Assembly: GCA_037355855.1 (NCBI GenBank)
Contig: CM074760.1
Coordinates: forward strand, 7,370,501-7,434,500
DNA length: 64,000 nt
DNA from: Pseudo-nitzschia pungens
Taxonomy: Eukaryota > Bacillariophyta > Bacillariophyceae > Bacillariales > Bacillariaceae
Reading direction: 5' to 3'
The translations under genes and the position numbers were made by a program. Below, in pieces: positions 42,373-54,046 of the stretch. The first letter of the stretch is position 1, and every line of letters starts with the position of its first letter. The notes beneath the pieces are model-generated. The model saw nothing but the letters and a program-made list of their open reading frames with translations, had not been told where the DNA came from and did not search any database.

Positions 42373-43094
42373 TTTGACAGGCAGAAACACTGATTCCTAT
42401 TATTTTCTCTCGTTGTGTGAACTCTTCCTGGTATGATTCAGGATGCCAAAGGTACGGTCTAGTTTGGAATTGTAACTACAATCTGTTACTTCGTTGATGT
42501 GATTACGACTCGGACTCCATGTGATGAACTTTGAGATTGTTTTTGCAGCGACGACACACGAGTGAAGAACCTTCTGTATTTTTTCAAATATATGCAGGCG
42601 CGCGCAATTCCTTAAATTGATATTCTTCAGTAAGATCTTACCTACAGTATTCAAAATACTATTAGCAGATCGCCGATTGTTTTCGAACCAATGAATCATC
42701 CCTCAACAATCAATCAACATGAAAAACTACCGATAGTCTCCGATTTTCATGGTCGGAGCTGAAGTTGCGCTTCGACAATGTAAGAACTCTTCGAGGATAC
42801 AGCAACGACGTGACGAATCGCAAGCAGAAATAGAGCAAATACAAACCGTCCAGCTACATTGAAATAGATTACTGTAAACCGATAGGGTATAGTCTCTGCA
42901 TTCACTTTCGAATTGTCGTAATAAAGCAAACTTTAATTATACAAGAATTTTACTGGCACCGTTCACGAACATAGGTCATGATGTGTCTGATCCAAAATGC
43001 TACCGCCTCGAGGCTTCTCCGTCATCCGGTAGGTGTAACCGGACAAAAATTTGCCCACTCATTTCGTGATCACATCAAATACAGATAACCTCCT
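42373..43094. other. Intergenic between small membrane proteins A and B
   Basis: 722 bp, no gene recognised. One minus-strand ORF (42400-42699) contains a faint echo of the family (SKFITWSPSR), too weak to call a decayed copy. Confidence 0.5.
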
Positions 43095-43431
43095 CTAGAA
43101 GGGGGCGGGGAAGCTGGCCTGGCCCTTGGTAATCGCATATCCAAGATCTCTTGGCCAAGTGATGAGCTTCTCAAGGAAGCTATTGATACTCTTGACGGGG
43201 TTGGGCAAGAGCGCTTCGAATGGCTGCGAGGAACAGTTAGGTACGATTGGTGAGGGGAATTGTTCGATAAGGTGTTTGATTTTTGTTCCGAGAAAAGAAA
43301 CTATGTGGTGACGATGTAGTGCTTACCTGAAGGACGATCCAGATCCAAGAGCAAGCCCAAGCAATTGGCCAAGCGAGGAAAACAAGGACAATCAGCCAAA
43401 TGAGGGAAAACAAGATGTTGTTTTTTGCCAT
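43095..43431 (-). CDS. Small membrane protein B (77 aa, two exons)
   Basis: Exons 43327..43431 and 43095..43223; intron 43224..43326 (103 nt) with donor GTAAGC and acceptor TCGCAG, phase 0. Exon 1 encodes MAKNNILFSLIWLIVLVFLA, then WPIAWACSWIWIVLQ. Exon 2 encodes PFEALLPNPVKSINSFLEKL, then ITWPRDLGYAITKGQ and ASFPAPF. It is a paralogue of A, 723 bp away on the same strand, and of C at 51483..51945. Shared positions are LVFL(A/G)WP(I/V)A, the aromatic WI, PFEA, FLE and TWPRD(L/I)G. One transmembrane helix is evident at about residues 8-33; the remainder is short and probably amphipathic. No domain name can be given with confidence. Confidence 0.82.
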
Positions 43432-43949
43432 TTTGAATTCTTGAGAATTGTTGAGTTGCAGCAGTACTTGATGCACCGAAAAGAAAATATGAAATCGCCG
43501 GAGGACGAAAAGTTGTGTTTGACACGCAGAGGAAGCTGCAATGGAATGTTGTCGTTGCACTCCGTTTGTTCGTGTGATTCATTCCCACAAACGCCAATGC
43601 GATCTTTTCGTACTTCAGCTCCGCAAACCGCGAAGAGAAAAAATGAGCGAATTGGATTCAAAATCCAAACTGACAGCGCCTGCCGCGCTGGAACAGTATT
43701 AGAGCAGAGGGGAAATTAGTTTTTGATAAAAATAGAAGTAATATTTTTAATCCCCGAATTTTGTTTTCACCCTACCGTAATCCTCACTGTTGACAGTCGA
43801 CAAGAAGCATACCAAACAGCCCTTTCAATGTCAGCAACAGTCAATACTATTGCAATTTGTAATGGATTTTTCAACGGACTGTCAAGGACGAGAGTAGCAT
43901 GATTCTAATATTGCAGCAGCAATTACATTATTTTTTGTTGATCGACACT
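43432..43949. other. Intergenic between small membrane protein B and the PDI gene
   Basis: 518 bp, nothing recognised. It holds the promoter of B and the 3' flank of the PDI gene. Confidence 0.6.
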
Positions 43950-45437
43950 CTACTTCTCTTTCTTCGTCTCGCCTTCTATCAAATTGTCATCCTCATCATT
44001 CTCATCATCACCCTCATCGTCATCATAGTCTTCTGTATAGTCCTCTTCATAGTCTTCTATAGAAGGTGTCATTGCCCACACAATCAGACCTGTAAATGCG
44101 ACGATGGGAATCACACTGAACGGGAAAAACTGCATAAATTTGTTCGTCATCCATCCAAATGGATCATCTGAAAGTTTCTTTTTTTCGGGATGTCGAGCCG
44201 GAATATCACCGTCTTCTACCGCTTTTAAGAAGTCATTCAACTTTGTGTACGTCTCATTTCTCCAATAAGTCTTTTCGCCTGACAAGTCAAGGGGGTTTAG
44301 GATGAGATATTGAGGGTTGTCTTCCTGCCTGACTCCAAACTGCTGCAAAAATTTGTGCCATTTTTTGCCATCAAAAAGTCCGTAATATCGCTTCTCCACG
44401 TATTTGTCTGGCGCTCTAAGGATGAATTCCATGATGTGAGCTTTAATACCCTGGACCAGCTCTTCGTTATCCATGTCCACAATAGCCATCAACAGCTGAC
44501 GCCCATTTCTGCTGATCCGAGGAAAGTTTTTCGGCGTCAGAATAGAAATAGTTGGGACGTTTTGATCTTTGACCCATGCTGCAAAAAGTGACTCTGTCAT
44601 TTCTTCCACGGTCGCTTCCCATCGTTTCGGATCCACAATTCCAGTCTCGATCTTATCGACGTACGAGTTATCTCTCCCATCATCGGTCGGCGATTCCAAT
44701 TGTTCCAACCACAAGAAATACGCGTTTGCCTGCATTTTTCTTGCCACCGTTTGAAACAACTTGGATAGCTTCGAGCCTTTCTTTCCACTACCGAGAAACA
44801 CGATTCCATCGCTGGCTTTCTTTTGCGCAAACATCTTGGCTTCTTCCAATCGACGGATTTCTACGACCGCAGGATCGGACATCTTTTGAGCAAAGTTGAT
44901 GATATCGAGTTCCTCGCGACCACCCGAGTAATCCATGACTTCTCCGTCGACAGAGTATTTGAGTGTTGGAAACCCTTTGACTTTGTGTTTGTTGCAGATA
45001 TCCCTGTGTTGTGTACAATCGATTTTCCCGATCGCCATTTTCCCTTTCAGCTTTTCCGCGGCAGACTCCAACACGGGAGCCATCTTTTTGCTATGAGATG
45101 TGTGCCGTGATGTCGTTAGATTCAAAACGAGTTTTAGAACACGAGTTGGGAATTCCAAACATTGCATAGCGTGCATTCTCTTCGAGATCACCTCGGACAG
45201 CATCATTTCCAATCAAGAGCTTTTCAGCACATACCAGTGACCACACCAGGGCGCATAAAACTTCAGAAACCACATTGGGTTCTCGGGATCTTCGATTGCT
45301 GCTTGAAAGGATTCATTGTCCAGTTGTACGGGCTTGTCGTGCACCGTCCCGGAAACATACTCACCCGCAACAAATGGAAGCAACGACGGAGACGAAAGCC
45401 AGAATCCAACGATTGGCAAGATGAAAGAGATCTGCAT
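43950..45437 (-). CDS. Transmembrane protein disulfide isomerase (TMX-like)
   Basis: Thiol oxidoreductase of the endoplasmic reticulum. Exons 45235..45437 and 43950..45090; the 144-nt intron (donor GTATGT, acceptor CATAG) interrupts the active-site codon, so the motif reads CGH|CKK across the splice. The product is 447 aa. A signal peptide (MQISFILPIVGFWLSSPSLL) is followed by a thioredoxin domain with FLKFYAPWCGHCKKMAP, KIDCTQHRDICNKHKVKGFP (cis-Pro) and SGGREELDIINF. Redox-inactive domains follow, then one transmembrane helix (FFPFSVIPIVAFTGLIVWAM), a very acidic tail and a final KKEK. The last four residues fit the KKXX signal for return to the ER, so the tail is cytosolic and the catalytic part lumenal. 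The start at 45437 is chosen because it begins the signal peptide. Confidence 0.92.
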
Positions 45438-46129
45438 CTTGTCGATTTTGTTCAGAATGCAAAGGACCACTTCCTTAACGCAAGGAGATGAGAAACGATG
45501 GTACGAGTATGACGCAAGATTTCTGGGAGGAGTATGGGATGGGAGGGTCACGAGTCACGTTGTCATGCGACACCGAGCATAATTTTGGTTGTCGATCAGA
45601 GATCAAAGACCAAGATTGAGACTACCGGTATTGTTTTGGATGATTCATTCAAAATTTAAAATAAAAAACTAAAAACAGTATGCAAGAAATTCCGTGATTC
45701 AATAATTCGCAAGTCCCGCTTCGTCCATTTTCGGGAAGATAAGTTTTCTGTTTCAATTTTGAATCCGACCGCAGCAGTAGTGCCCGCGCGACTGACCGAC
45801 TGACGCTCGTTCAAAAAACTGAACGAAAAGACGAAGAAGAGGCAGAGTTTGAGATAGAAACAAACAAGTCTCGTCAATTAAAAAAATACGCTCCTCGCTC
45901 CGGATAGTTACAACACCGGGGAACTTCGACGCCCGTAGCACTTGTTACTCTACGACAACCTCTGGCAACCTTTCGATCTCCACCAACCCACGCCAATCAC
46001 CAAATCTCGACCCTCCGACCGGCTACGTTTTGATATCACAGAGGGACTCGTTAATCTCGTTGAATTCAACAAGGGGAGGCGATTCGACGAGTCGAACGAT
46101 AGCCGTTTCGACTTCTTAGCTTGTTTGCG
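45438..46129. other. Divergent promoter region PDI / CDC27
   Basis: 692 bp between start codons. TACCGGTA at 45623..45630 is the only motif I can point to. No gene recognised. Confidence 0.6.
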
Positions 46130-49100
46130 ATGGGGGCTCCGACTTTTGCACCCATGGGATCATCTCGGCCACCACATCCTCAACAGCACCGTGGACAAGA
46201 AGTGATGACGAACATTCACACGAGGAAAAACAATGCGTTGACGCAGCGGGAGCAGGATCAGCAGAGTTTAGAAGCTACATACACGTCTTTGATTCAGGAA
46301 TATCTGCAAGTGATGTGTCTCGAAAACGCGACCTTTCTGGCCGAACGGATGGTAGCGAGCTGCAAAACAACGAATGCTTACTACCTGCTGGGCGTTTGCC
46401 ATTACCGCTCCGGGGCACCCCAGCGTGCTCTGAGCGTTCTATCCAACAACATCCACCAGTCATCGAGGGGGGCTGGATGCACAAAATATCACCACTCTGC
46501 TACTGCTTATCTGATTGCCAAGTGCTGCTTCGATTTGCAACAATACAGCAGAGCCGAAGAGGCTCTTTTGGAAACAGCGCGGGTCGACTACAAGGAATAC
46601 AAGAACGTCAGTCGTAACCAAGGAAATCCTTACAACAAAGACACAAATGCTATGATGACCATGGACGAGTGGTTGATCGAAACATCACCTTGCCCGATTC
46701 CAAATGGAGCCGCGGGGCTTTATCTGCTGGGGAACATTTGTAGGCGATCGAATCGAAGACGTAGAGCAATGGAATACTATCGCATGTCGCTTCAGGTATG
46801 TTCTTGTGGATGCCACATTTGCACGAACGCAACAACATTGTAAGGGTTATTTGCTCGAGCTGAGCTGACAATTTATTTACCCTTGTTTCTCTTCGATTTT
46901 CTATTGCACAATTGGGTTCCTCTTTTCTCCAATTTGGTTTGTCCTCGTAGCTTGATCCGCTAATGTGGGTGAGCTATGAGGCCTTGTGTGAAATGGGAGC
47001 GCTTGACATTGATCCAACATCCGTATTCGGGGTGCGACCAGCTGAAATCGATAAATTACAAGAGCAACAAAACAAACAAAATCGAGGGAGTGCTGTTGAA
47101 GGAGAGACAATGCCACTTCAGGAAAAGCCATTGCACATGACCCCTCACCATCACTTTACCCCGCCTACGACGTTGGGAGGGGCAGGCATGGGAAGTACGC
47201 GCCCTATGGATGTGGTGGGCACACCCACATCGTGTCCACCAAAGGCTTCGTTGTTCCAAACTGCTCAAAAGTCAACACAAAAGTCCGGGCCTGATACAGG
47301 TGGAGGAGCCATTCTCCCAAATCAACTTCAATTTGATACGCCTAATCTCACACCGATTCCAATGCAGCACGATGTCTCATTTGCCCATCCTCATTCAGCA
47401 AAATCGATACAAAAGACAAGGGAGACGCCCATGACCGGTGCTTTCGTCGACTCGCGCAATCCGCACACTATTCGACGGGCCAAACACGTAGCCGCACGAT
47501 TGTATTACCAACCCACTCCAGAAACACCACAATACACCGGTTACACTCGAGATGAAGATAGCATTTATCACAACAAACCAACAATGGGGGTGGGTGCTGC
47601 TCCATCTAATTCTCGGTATTTACGAGGAAAGTCAGCTCTATGGTCGATAGAATCATCAACCATTTCTGAAACGCCTTTGCGACGAGGGGCAGGACGGCCC
47701 TCAGATATTTCTACCACTCGACGACCACGGGCGTTATTCCTATCAGAAAATCGGTCGGGGAGACAAAATCTACGCAGCAGCATCGGAAACGGTGCCGACA
47801 TCGACCACGACGATCAGTTGCACGTAGAAGACGAAGAGAACTATCGTCGTCGTGGCACGGGCGGGCGGCCTCCGCTTGGTCATCACGAGGGAGAAGAAAA
47901 TATGGTAATGGATAATCAAAACCGAGTGGATGAGTCCGAACAGCCAAGCACTATGATGATGACCGAGGAGAGTGGAGGGCCGCAGTCGTCGTTCTTGGTA
48001 GAAGGTGGAAAGCCTACGGCAAATGGTGCGTCCCACCATGACATAGCGCTTGCCCTAGAAGAGGACGCTTTAATGGAGAAACACGATGGTTCAATCCAAA
48101 AGATTCTAGAATTATTTTGCTTGATGGGTGCGGGTTATTGGAGATTGTGCCAGGTACGTTTTACAATGCGTCAAAATCTTTTCGGTTGGATGTTGGAGGT
48201 TTTTTGATCCACAGCTTCACTGACCCAGATTCTGCACGTCAACTTGTCGACTCTTTACAGTTCCGATGCCGAGAAGCTCTACAGTTTTTCGGGATTTTAC
48301 CCCATGTTCACCACAACACAGGATGGGTTCTTCATCAGGAAGGCAGGGCTTTCTTTGAAATGGCAGAGTATCAGAACGCTCAGCGCTGTCTTGAAATGAT
48401 GCAGGGAGTCGAACCTCATCGGATGAAGGGTCTCGATCTCCTCTCAACTGTTCTTTGGCAATTGAAAAAGGAGGTTGAGCTCGCTCATTTGGCGCAACAA
48501 GCTGTGGATTTTGATCGACTGTCACCAGAAGCTTGGTGCGTCGTTGGAAACTGCTTTTCGTTACAAAAGGAGCACGAAACAGCGCTAGTCTTCTTCGGAA
48601 GATCCTTACAGTTAGATCCGTCGTTTACGTACACACATACTCTCTCGGGATACGAGTACATGGCGAATGAGGACTTCGAGAAGGCAATGGCATGCTTCCG
48701 GAATGGGATTCGATTGGATGAACGCCATTACAATGCATGGTATGGTATGGGAGCCATTTATCATCGACAAGAAAAGTATGACCTTGCAGAGTATCACTTC
48801 CAACGAGCAGTTCAGATTAATCCACAAAGCTCTGTTTTGCGATGTAATTTGGGTATGTCTCAATATTCCAATGGCAAACCCGACGAAGCTTTGGACACGT
48901 TGGCAGAGGCCTTCCGTTTGGATCCTCACAACCCACAAGCCCGGTTCCAACGGGCCACAATTTATGTTGCTCAAAATAGGCCGGAGGAGGCGCTGAAAGA
49001 ACTTGAGAAGGTTAGGGACGCTGCGCCAAGGGAGGCAACGGTACACTTCGCCATGGGTAAGGTTCTAAAGCGTCTGGGGAGACCCGAACAAGCTATGCGA

Positions 49101-49211
49101 TGCTTTTTGACCGCGTTGGATCTCGATCCTAAGGACAATCAATTAATCAAATCTGCCATGGATAAATTGGAGGAGCCAGATATTGTGGACGAAGAGGTAA
49201 CGGCCTTTTGA
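46130..49211 (+). CDS. CDC27: Anaphase-promoting complex subunit 3 (APC3/CDC27)
   Basis: TPR scaffold of the APC/C ubiquitin ligase; it binds the IR tails of co-activators. Exons 46130..46795, 46951..48153 and 48261..49211 (introns 155 and 107 nt, donors GTATGT and GTACGT, acceptors CGTAG and TTACAG); about 939 aa. The N-terminal TPRs read NATFLAERMVASCKTTNAYY, LLGVCHYRSGAPQRALSVL and YLIAKCCFDLQQYSRAEEAL. A long low-complexity middle, as in all CDC27 proteins, contains many S/T-P sites. The C-terminal TPR array starts FRCREALQFFGILPHVHHNT, then SPEAWCVVGNCFSLQKEHETA, CFRNGIRLDERHYNAWYGMG, INPQSSVLRCNLGM and GKVLKRLGRPEQA; these blocks match the human protein closely. The ATG at 46130 gives a short N-terminal extension; the ATG at 46154 is the alternative. 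Confidence 0.96.
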
Positions 49212-50118
49212 GTCAGCTGCGCATTATATTATTATTATAACACCAAAAGTTAATCATAGTACTATAACTACTCGCCGTTAAAATATTGAACGAAAGTCAT
49301 TGGATGCGAACATGATCAAACGCATTAGACTAAAGTAAAGATTGTATCGCAGATTGGATTGGTAAGAAGGTAGGAAGCGGAAACGGCTTCACCACTCACC
49401 ACCGACTTCGATCTAACTGGTAAAAATGAATGATGTACTAAGGATTGGAAATTAAAGATAGAAACGGCCCCCTGTTTTGTTCCATCCTTTCCACCAGCCA
49501 AATATTTGAGCTGTACTTCTTCTGTACAAAACAACAGCTAAGTAGGACAGCTATGGAACCACATGTGTAGACTATTCATTAGCTCTAACAATTGCAATTA
49601 TTTGCACAATTGTATCACTAAGGTTTACTTCTAATAATCTATTGACTCAAATACGGTAGACCAGTGGGAACTTTTGGCAGGAAGCCAACGAAATCTTGAC
49701 CAGATTGTACATTGTACCCGTGCACATACGTATCTAGTGTAGGTATTATTAGTAATCGTTGAAAACAAAAGAGGTATCCAAATATCACTCGATTTAATTA
49801 AGGGAGTGACTGTGGAGGCCGCGCCAGCCTTTCTTCACTTGTGACCTAACGGTACCGGTATGCAATCTGCAATCACTGACGTATGTTGTACTGTACAAAG
49901 AGGTATGTAGGATACAATGTTACTAGGGTACGAGTGTGATCCTTGATCCGATCAGAATGTTGTAAGATTACGTAGCAACACGACATTCAAACATCGTCAT
50001 CATGTTGATTTTATTGGATCCCCCTACGAAAAAGAGCATCCTTCCGGATCGAAGCCAATCAACGCAATCTCGACATGTTTGATTCACATTGCATCTAATC
50101 ATAGCAATAGCGACAACC
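49212..50118. other. Intergenic between CDC27 and the thylakoid protein gene
   Basis: 907 bp, no gene recognised. TACCGGTA at 49853..49860 is embedded in the longer near-palindrome GGTACCGGTA. Confidence 0.6.
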
Positions 50119-50968
50119 ATGAAGTACTCGACCATCCTCCTTGCCCTAGCCTTGGCCTTCGGTGCCGAAGCCTTCTCGCCTCGTACGTGAATCCTGGATG
50201 TGCAGTGGAGACGAACTTTCGGATTTTGGACTCTGTCACATTGCGAGCATCGCTCTTGTCGGTCTATTTCAATAATGTTGATGATGTTGGGCTAACCATA
50301 CCGATATTGTGCGTATGCTTTTCCCTTTTTCCACGAACAGAGGCGAACAAGGCCGCCAACAAACCTGTTTTGGCCGACTTGAAGAAGGCCGCTGTCAACA
50401 CCATGGCTGCCATTGCCATCGGATCTAGTGTTCTCTCCACCCCCGTTGTAGCAGATGCCATGGACATGCAGCCTGTTTTCTCTACGACAAACATTGTTGC
50501 CAAAACGGAAACCCGTCAAGGTCTCTACCAAGATTACGAAGTTGAGGTCGAAGACCAAGTTTTGGATGATGCTCGTTCTACTTTCAAGAGTGCCAAAGAA
50601 ACCAAGTCGAAGAAGGGTAAGTTGTGGTCTCTAGCAGGGTTGTTGCGGCAACCATACAATGTGTGTGATTGCGAATGCCAAATTGAAACATATCCAATGT
50701 TCTCCTGGTATTGGCATGAATCAGCTTGGTGGTTCGTTCTCGCATTTGTGATTCGCTGAGTGGCTCACCAAATCCATGATTTCTCCACTTTCCTCAAAAT
50801 CATGGTTGTTTAGGCAAGTACACCGCGATTCTTGCCATTCTTGTTGTTGGATCTTTCATCGTTCCCATGGCCCAGTATTTCTGGTACGTCCGTGATGATG
50901 ATTCTTCCGATAGATTCTTTGCCGAAGACGTCCCTGAGCCACCCCAGAAGAAGAAGGGGTTCTGGTAA
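50119..50968 (+). CDS. Probable thylakoid single-pass membrane protein, diatom-type (unknown function)
   Basis: Exons 50119..50182, 50341..50616 and 50814..50968 (introns 158 and 197 nt, donors GTACGT and GTAAGT, acceptors ACAG and TTAG); 164 aa. The N-terminus MKYSTILLALALAFGAEAFSP is a signal peptide with the AF junction of diatom plastid proteins. A second hydrophobic segment, NTMAAIAIGSSVLSTPVVADA, ends in an A-x-A-like site and fits a thylakoid-transfer signal. The mature part has GLYQDYEVEVEDQVLDDARS, a KSAKETKSKKGKY basic stretch, one transmembrane helix (TAILAILVVGSFIVPMAQYF) and a short tail, RDDDSSDRFFAEDVPEPP, then QKKKGFW. It looks like a small photosystem-associated or thylakoid protein. 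I cannot assign it to a named subunit. Confidence 0.85.
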
Positions 50969-51482
50969 ATTGTTACTCAGAAATGCAACTCAGAAATGCA
51001 ACAACGTAAAACAATAACCAAAATTGGTGATTTGTGCCCCCTTGAGCTAACTGTATTGATTTAGCATATCCATGAAATCGAGTAGGATTGGAATTTGAAA
51101 TCATGAATGAACGATAATTGGAATTAAAACCCCCCTAACAGCAACGATGAGGTAAACCGAAATAGAAAACGCGATTCACACGATGTGAACGAAGAAAACG
51201 ATCAGAGTAGCAGGTAATTTCAATTCATATGACTTAAAACATAAGGCTTTCTCACTTTTAGGAATACGTGTATACTATGTTCTGAGAACAAATGTTTTTC
51301 CCCAATCATTGTGTTGAAATCATTCCGTTCAGTCGGTTTACTTCCCCATCTCGAGCTGCTCTGAACACTTTTGACCATTGCCTCGCTTCACATTGAGATA
51401 GGTCAAGGTCGAGGAATGAAATTGTTGTTGGCAGGAATGCGCGCATTTCGATCTTTCATTCTGTGTTGATGTCTCTCTCGTT
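50969..51482. other. Convergent intergenic region
   Basis: 514 bp of 3' flanks, AT-rich. No gene or repeat recognised. Confidence 0.6.
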
Positions 51483-51945
51483 CTAAGGCTGTGGGCAGGT
51501 GGTCTGGCAGTTGATGATAGCGGATCCGAGATCACGAGGCCCTGTCGATACAAATGATGGTCATTTCATGCGTTCAATTCCAATAATGAGAAACAACTAA
51601 TTCACCCAGACTGCAAACGACAAACGACAATGACGATATCTCGAACGTGCGAACTTACATGTGACGAACCGTTCGAGGAAACCATTCAGATCAGCAATGA
51701 TACCACAGAAAGCCTCAAATGGCAGCAAGATAATCCAGATGGGAGAGATGAACATAGCGATTGGCCATGCAAGGAAGACAAGAATGATGAGCCCTAGAGT
51801 AGGGTGGAGTTCGATAGATTGGACGCAAAAGATCAATATGTGTGAGGTTCGAGAGAAGGGTGGAGGATCGGCAGACACCGAACAGAATATGACAGCGCGC
51901 AACACACTCACAAACAAGAGAGTAGCAAATATTTCCAGAAGCCAT
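51483..51945 (-). CDS. Small membrane protein C (75 aa, three exons)
   Basis: Exons 51912..51945, 51659..51793 and 51483..51541; introns of 118 and 117 nt with donors GTGAGT and GTAAGT and acceptors CTCTAG and CGACAG, both phase 1. Each splice rebuilds a Trp codon. Product: MASGNICYSLVWLIILVFLA, WPIAMFISPIWIILLPFEAF, CGIIADLNGFLERFVTWPRD, LGSAIINCQTTCPQP. The join SL(V/I)WLI(I/V)LVFLAWPIA matches protein B exactly in register and TWPRDLG...INCQ matches A, which supports the model. Intron positions differ from A and B, so the copies are old or were re-arranged. Family unknown; one transmembrane helix, about residues 10-35. Confidence 0.82.
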
Positions 51946-53003
51946 GGTTAAGTTTCCTTTCAGGAATGTGGACTATGAAAAGAGCGTGCGAAGAGAAAGC
52001 GTAGTATTACTTTCGTTTTGCCAAATTGGTAGATTATGATATCAAGGACGTTTTCTCCATGGATGATTCTCTGCGATGGTCTCAACTCCTGGGATCTCGG
52101 ACGATCATGCGAGACCCGCACATTACTACGGAATTCATATCAGCTGTCCCCCAGTTTCCGTAGGAATTAGCAGTTAGGGATGTAGAACCGGGGGACAGCT
52201 AATAGGAATTTTGTAATATACGTAAAAGGCATCGGCAAGCGGAGTGAACTTTCGCTACGACTAAAACGGATAGAGCGAACAGAAGTGATCTAATTACGCA
52301 GACTGGGACAGCTTCCGTTGTTGTTGTCCTGGGAGTGGAGTCACATGCTTGGGGATACTTTCAGAACAGATGCATCGATCGCTGATGGTCTATGTAAAAC
52401 TTGAAATTGTGTCACTCTTTGTCATTCGCCGATGATAATTGTTTACGGAGTACGAAGTATGAAGGTTGTAGTGAAAACGGTATTAGCAAGGGTACGAGTA
52501 TTTTGGGGATACGGTTCTTTTTTCCTCCTCCAGATTGTGCAATACCGTACTTCTTTCGGACATGACAAAGGACAGACGTCAACGGTAGGTTTGGTGAAAA
52601 GATGAAACAACAACAATCGATACGGTAGCTCAGTGATCAGTGATCAGAGATCAGTTGGCTGTTACGGTAACTTACTGTTGATGTTAGATCCAACGAGAAA
52701 TAAACAAATCAGCAAGCAACTTACCTTGAGTTTGCTAGAGTGACACTACCGCCTCTCGCTCTGGTATTCGTTGCGAGAGCTAATTATTACTTCCTGCTAC
52801 ACTTGAATTTCGCAACGCGACTGCTCTCCGTTACGAGCCTTGGATCGAATCCCACTTCGCTTCGCACGAGACGACAGAAGAAGAGCTAGTATCGAGGAAT
52901 CCCAGGAGTAACTTCTAACCGCCCGGACGCTTCATCGAAAATCCACCAAAGAATAACGAGAAGAAGAAGAAGACACCGTAGTGTCTATTGCATACCAACA
53001 ACA
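51946..53003. other. Divergent intergenic region with the second inverted-repeat element
   Basis: 1058 bp, no gene recognised. It holds the inverted-repeat element at 52122..52220 and the promoters of small protein C and of the L23 gene. Confidence 0.6.
52122..52220. mobile_element. Short inverted-repeat element, MITE-like (copy 2)
   Basis: The 31-bp imperfect inverted arms are 52122..52152 and 52190..52220; they share CAGCTGTCCCCC / GGGGGACAGCT and the outer AATTC...GTA blocks. The arm sequence matches the element at 14460..14563 (TTAC(C/T)AC..AATTC.TA.CAGCTGTCC), while the central ~37 bp does not. It is non-coding. The shared arms with different centres fit a non-autonomous DNA transposon family. 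Confidence 0.6.
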
Positions 53004-53366
53004 ATGCTCGCCGGAATCACGAAACAATTTCGCATGTGGATGCCAAACATGCCCATGATGCTGGTGTCCGCCAAGAATGCGACCGCCCGGCAACCGGCGC
53101 GGGCCACCTTCCGGGTGCTGCCCCGGATGACGAAGCACGAAATCAAGGAATACCTGACAAAAATCTACGGCCTCCCCGTTCGAAAGGTCAACACGGCAAA
53201 CTACCTCGGGAAACGAAAGCTGGTGAGGGGATCCAAGCAGGTGATTCGGTACAAATACGCCGATTTCAAAAAGGCGGTGGTGTCGTTCGATCGGAGTTTC
53301 ACGGACGTTGGAATCGGAATGCGCATACCCGAAATCGATGACGACGAACCCACGCCCCAGGTTTAG
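53004..53366 (+). CDS. MRPL23: Mitochondrial large-subunit ribosomal protein L23 (uL23m)
   Basis: Sits at the peptide exit tunnel of the mitoribosome. Intronless, 120 aa, near the usual length for short mitochondrial L23. MPNMPMMLVSA, then ATFRVLPRMTKHEIKEYLTK, IYGLPVRKVNTANYLGK and YKYADFKKAVVSF are the family core; the KHEIKEYL and VRKVNT blocks are the rRNA-binding part. The N-terminus is basic with hydrophobic residues (MLAGITKQFRMWM), consistent with a mitochondrial presequence or with import without cleavage. The ATG at 53004 is the first in this frame after the leader. Confidence 0.88.
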   Translation: MLAGITKQFRMWMPNMPMMLVSAKNATARQPARATFRVLPRMTKHEIKEYLTKIYGLPVRKVNTANYLGKRKLVRGSKQVIRYKYADFKKAVVSFDRSFTDVGIGMRIPEIDDDEPTPQV

Positions 53367-54046
53367 GCGCGCGTCCGAACTTCGAGGAAAACAAAAAGAA
53401 AGAAAAAAAAACTCCCCGAAGATGCGGCGTGATACCAATCGGCATCGCGTTCGGGACGTCCCAATGGATCGTTTCGGATCATGTTGTCAACGGGTGGAAC
53501 AATTCGTTCCAATGAGCGAAACGCACGACACGAAGAGAATCACAAGTCGCAAAGCAAGAAGAATATAATAAGTTTCGCAGTTATACCGTCCATTCGAATG
53601 CGTTTTTTTTTAGCTGAAATAGAGAGCACCGTCTCGTCCGACGAATCGTCTCACGCGTCCGAGCAATGGTTGGTCATCGATTGCAGTCTTCCGGTGACTC
53701 CGAGACCACAACCGAGCGCCGACTTTTCTACAAAGATCACCGATGGAATGCAAAACAGCGTTGCTGTCGTGGCCACGGAGGCCGGTCGTGTGGAAACGGG
53801 TGCTCTGTTACGAATTGCGCATTGCGCCAGAACAGGATATGCGGTACTTGTAGGTTACAACACAACACAAAACAAAGAAATGGTGGATTGATTTTCGGCA
53901 TTACTCAAAAAGGTGTGAAAGACACGCTGCGATCGACGAACCGCAGGTGCGCAACACCCGTCGCGTTTGGGTTTGCGATCGGGGTCGTGATCATCCTGAT
54001 CACATCCTGATCATCACTGTCATCATCATCGCCACCACCATTGTCA
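53367..54046. other. Convergent intergenic region
   Basis: 680 bp. Open frames such as 53481-53891 have no domain or compositional support and are not called. A CAT-rich tract (about 53985-54050) precedes the next stop codon. Confidence 0.5.

Noticed and set aside
42400..42699. Possible fourth, decayed copy of the small membrane protein family
   Set aside because: Only a short FITW-like match exists, with no transmembrane segment or splice sites in the right order; chance is likely.
52815..52870. Possible tRNA (GGATCGAATCC looks like a T-loop)
   Set aside because: The flanking bases do not form a five-base T-stem, and no matching acceptor stem, D-arm or anticodon arm can be folded.
53481..53891. 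Hypothetical 136-codon frame on the plus strand
   Set aside because: No start context, domain, targeting signal or conserved neighbour. Overlapping frames of similar length exist.
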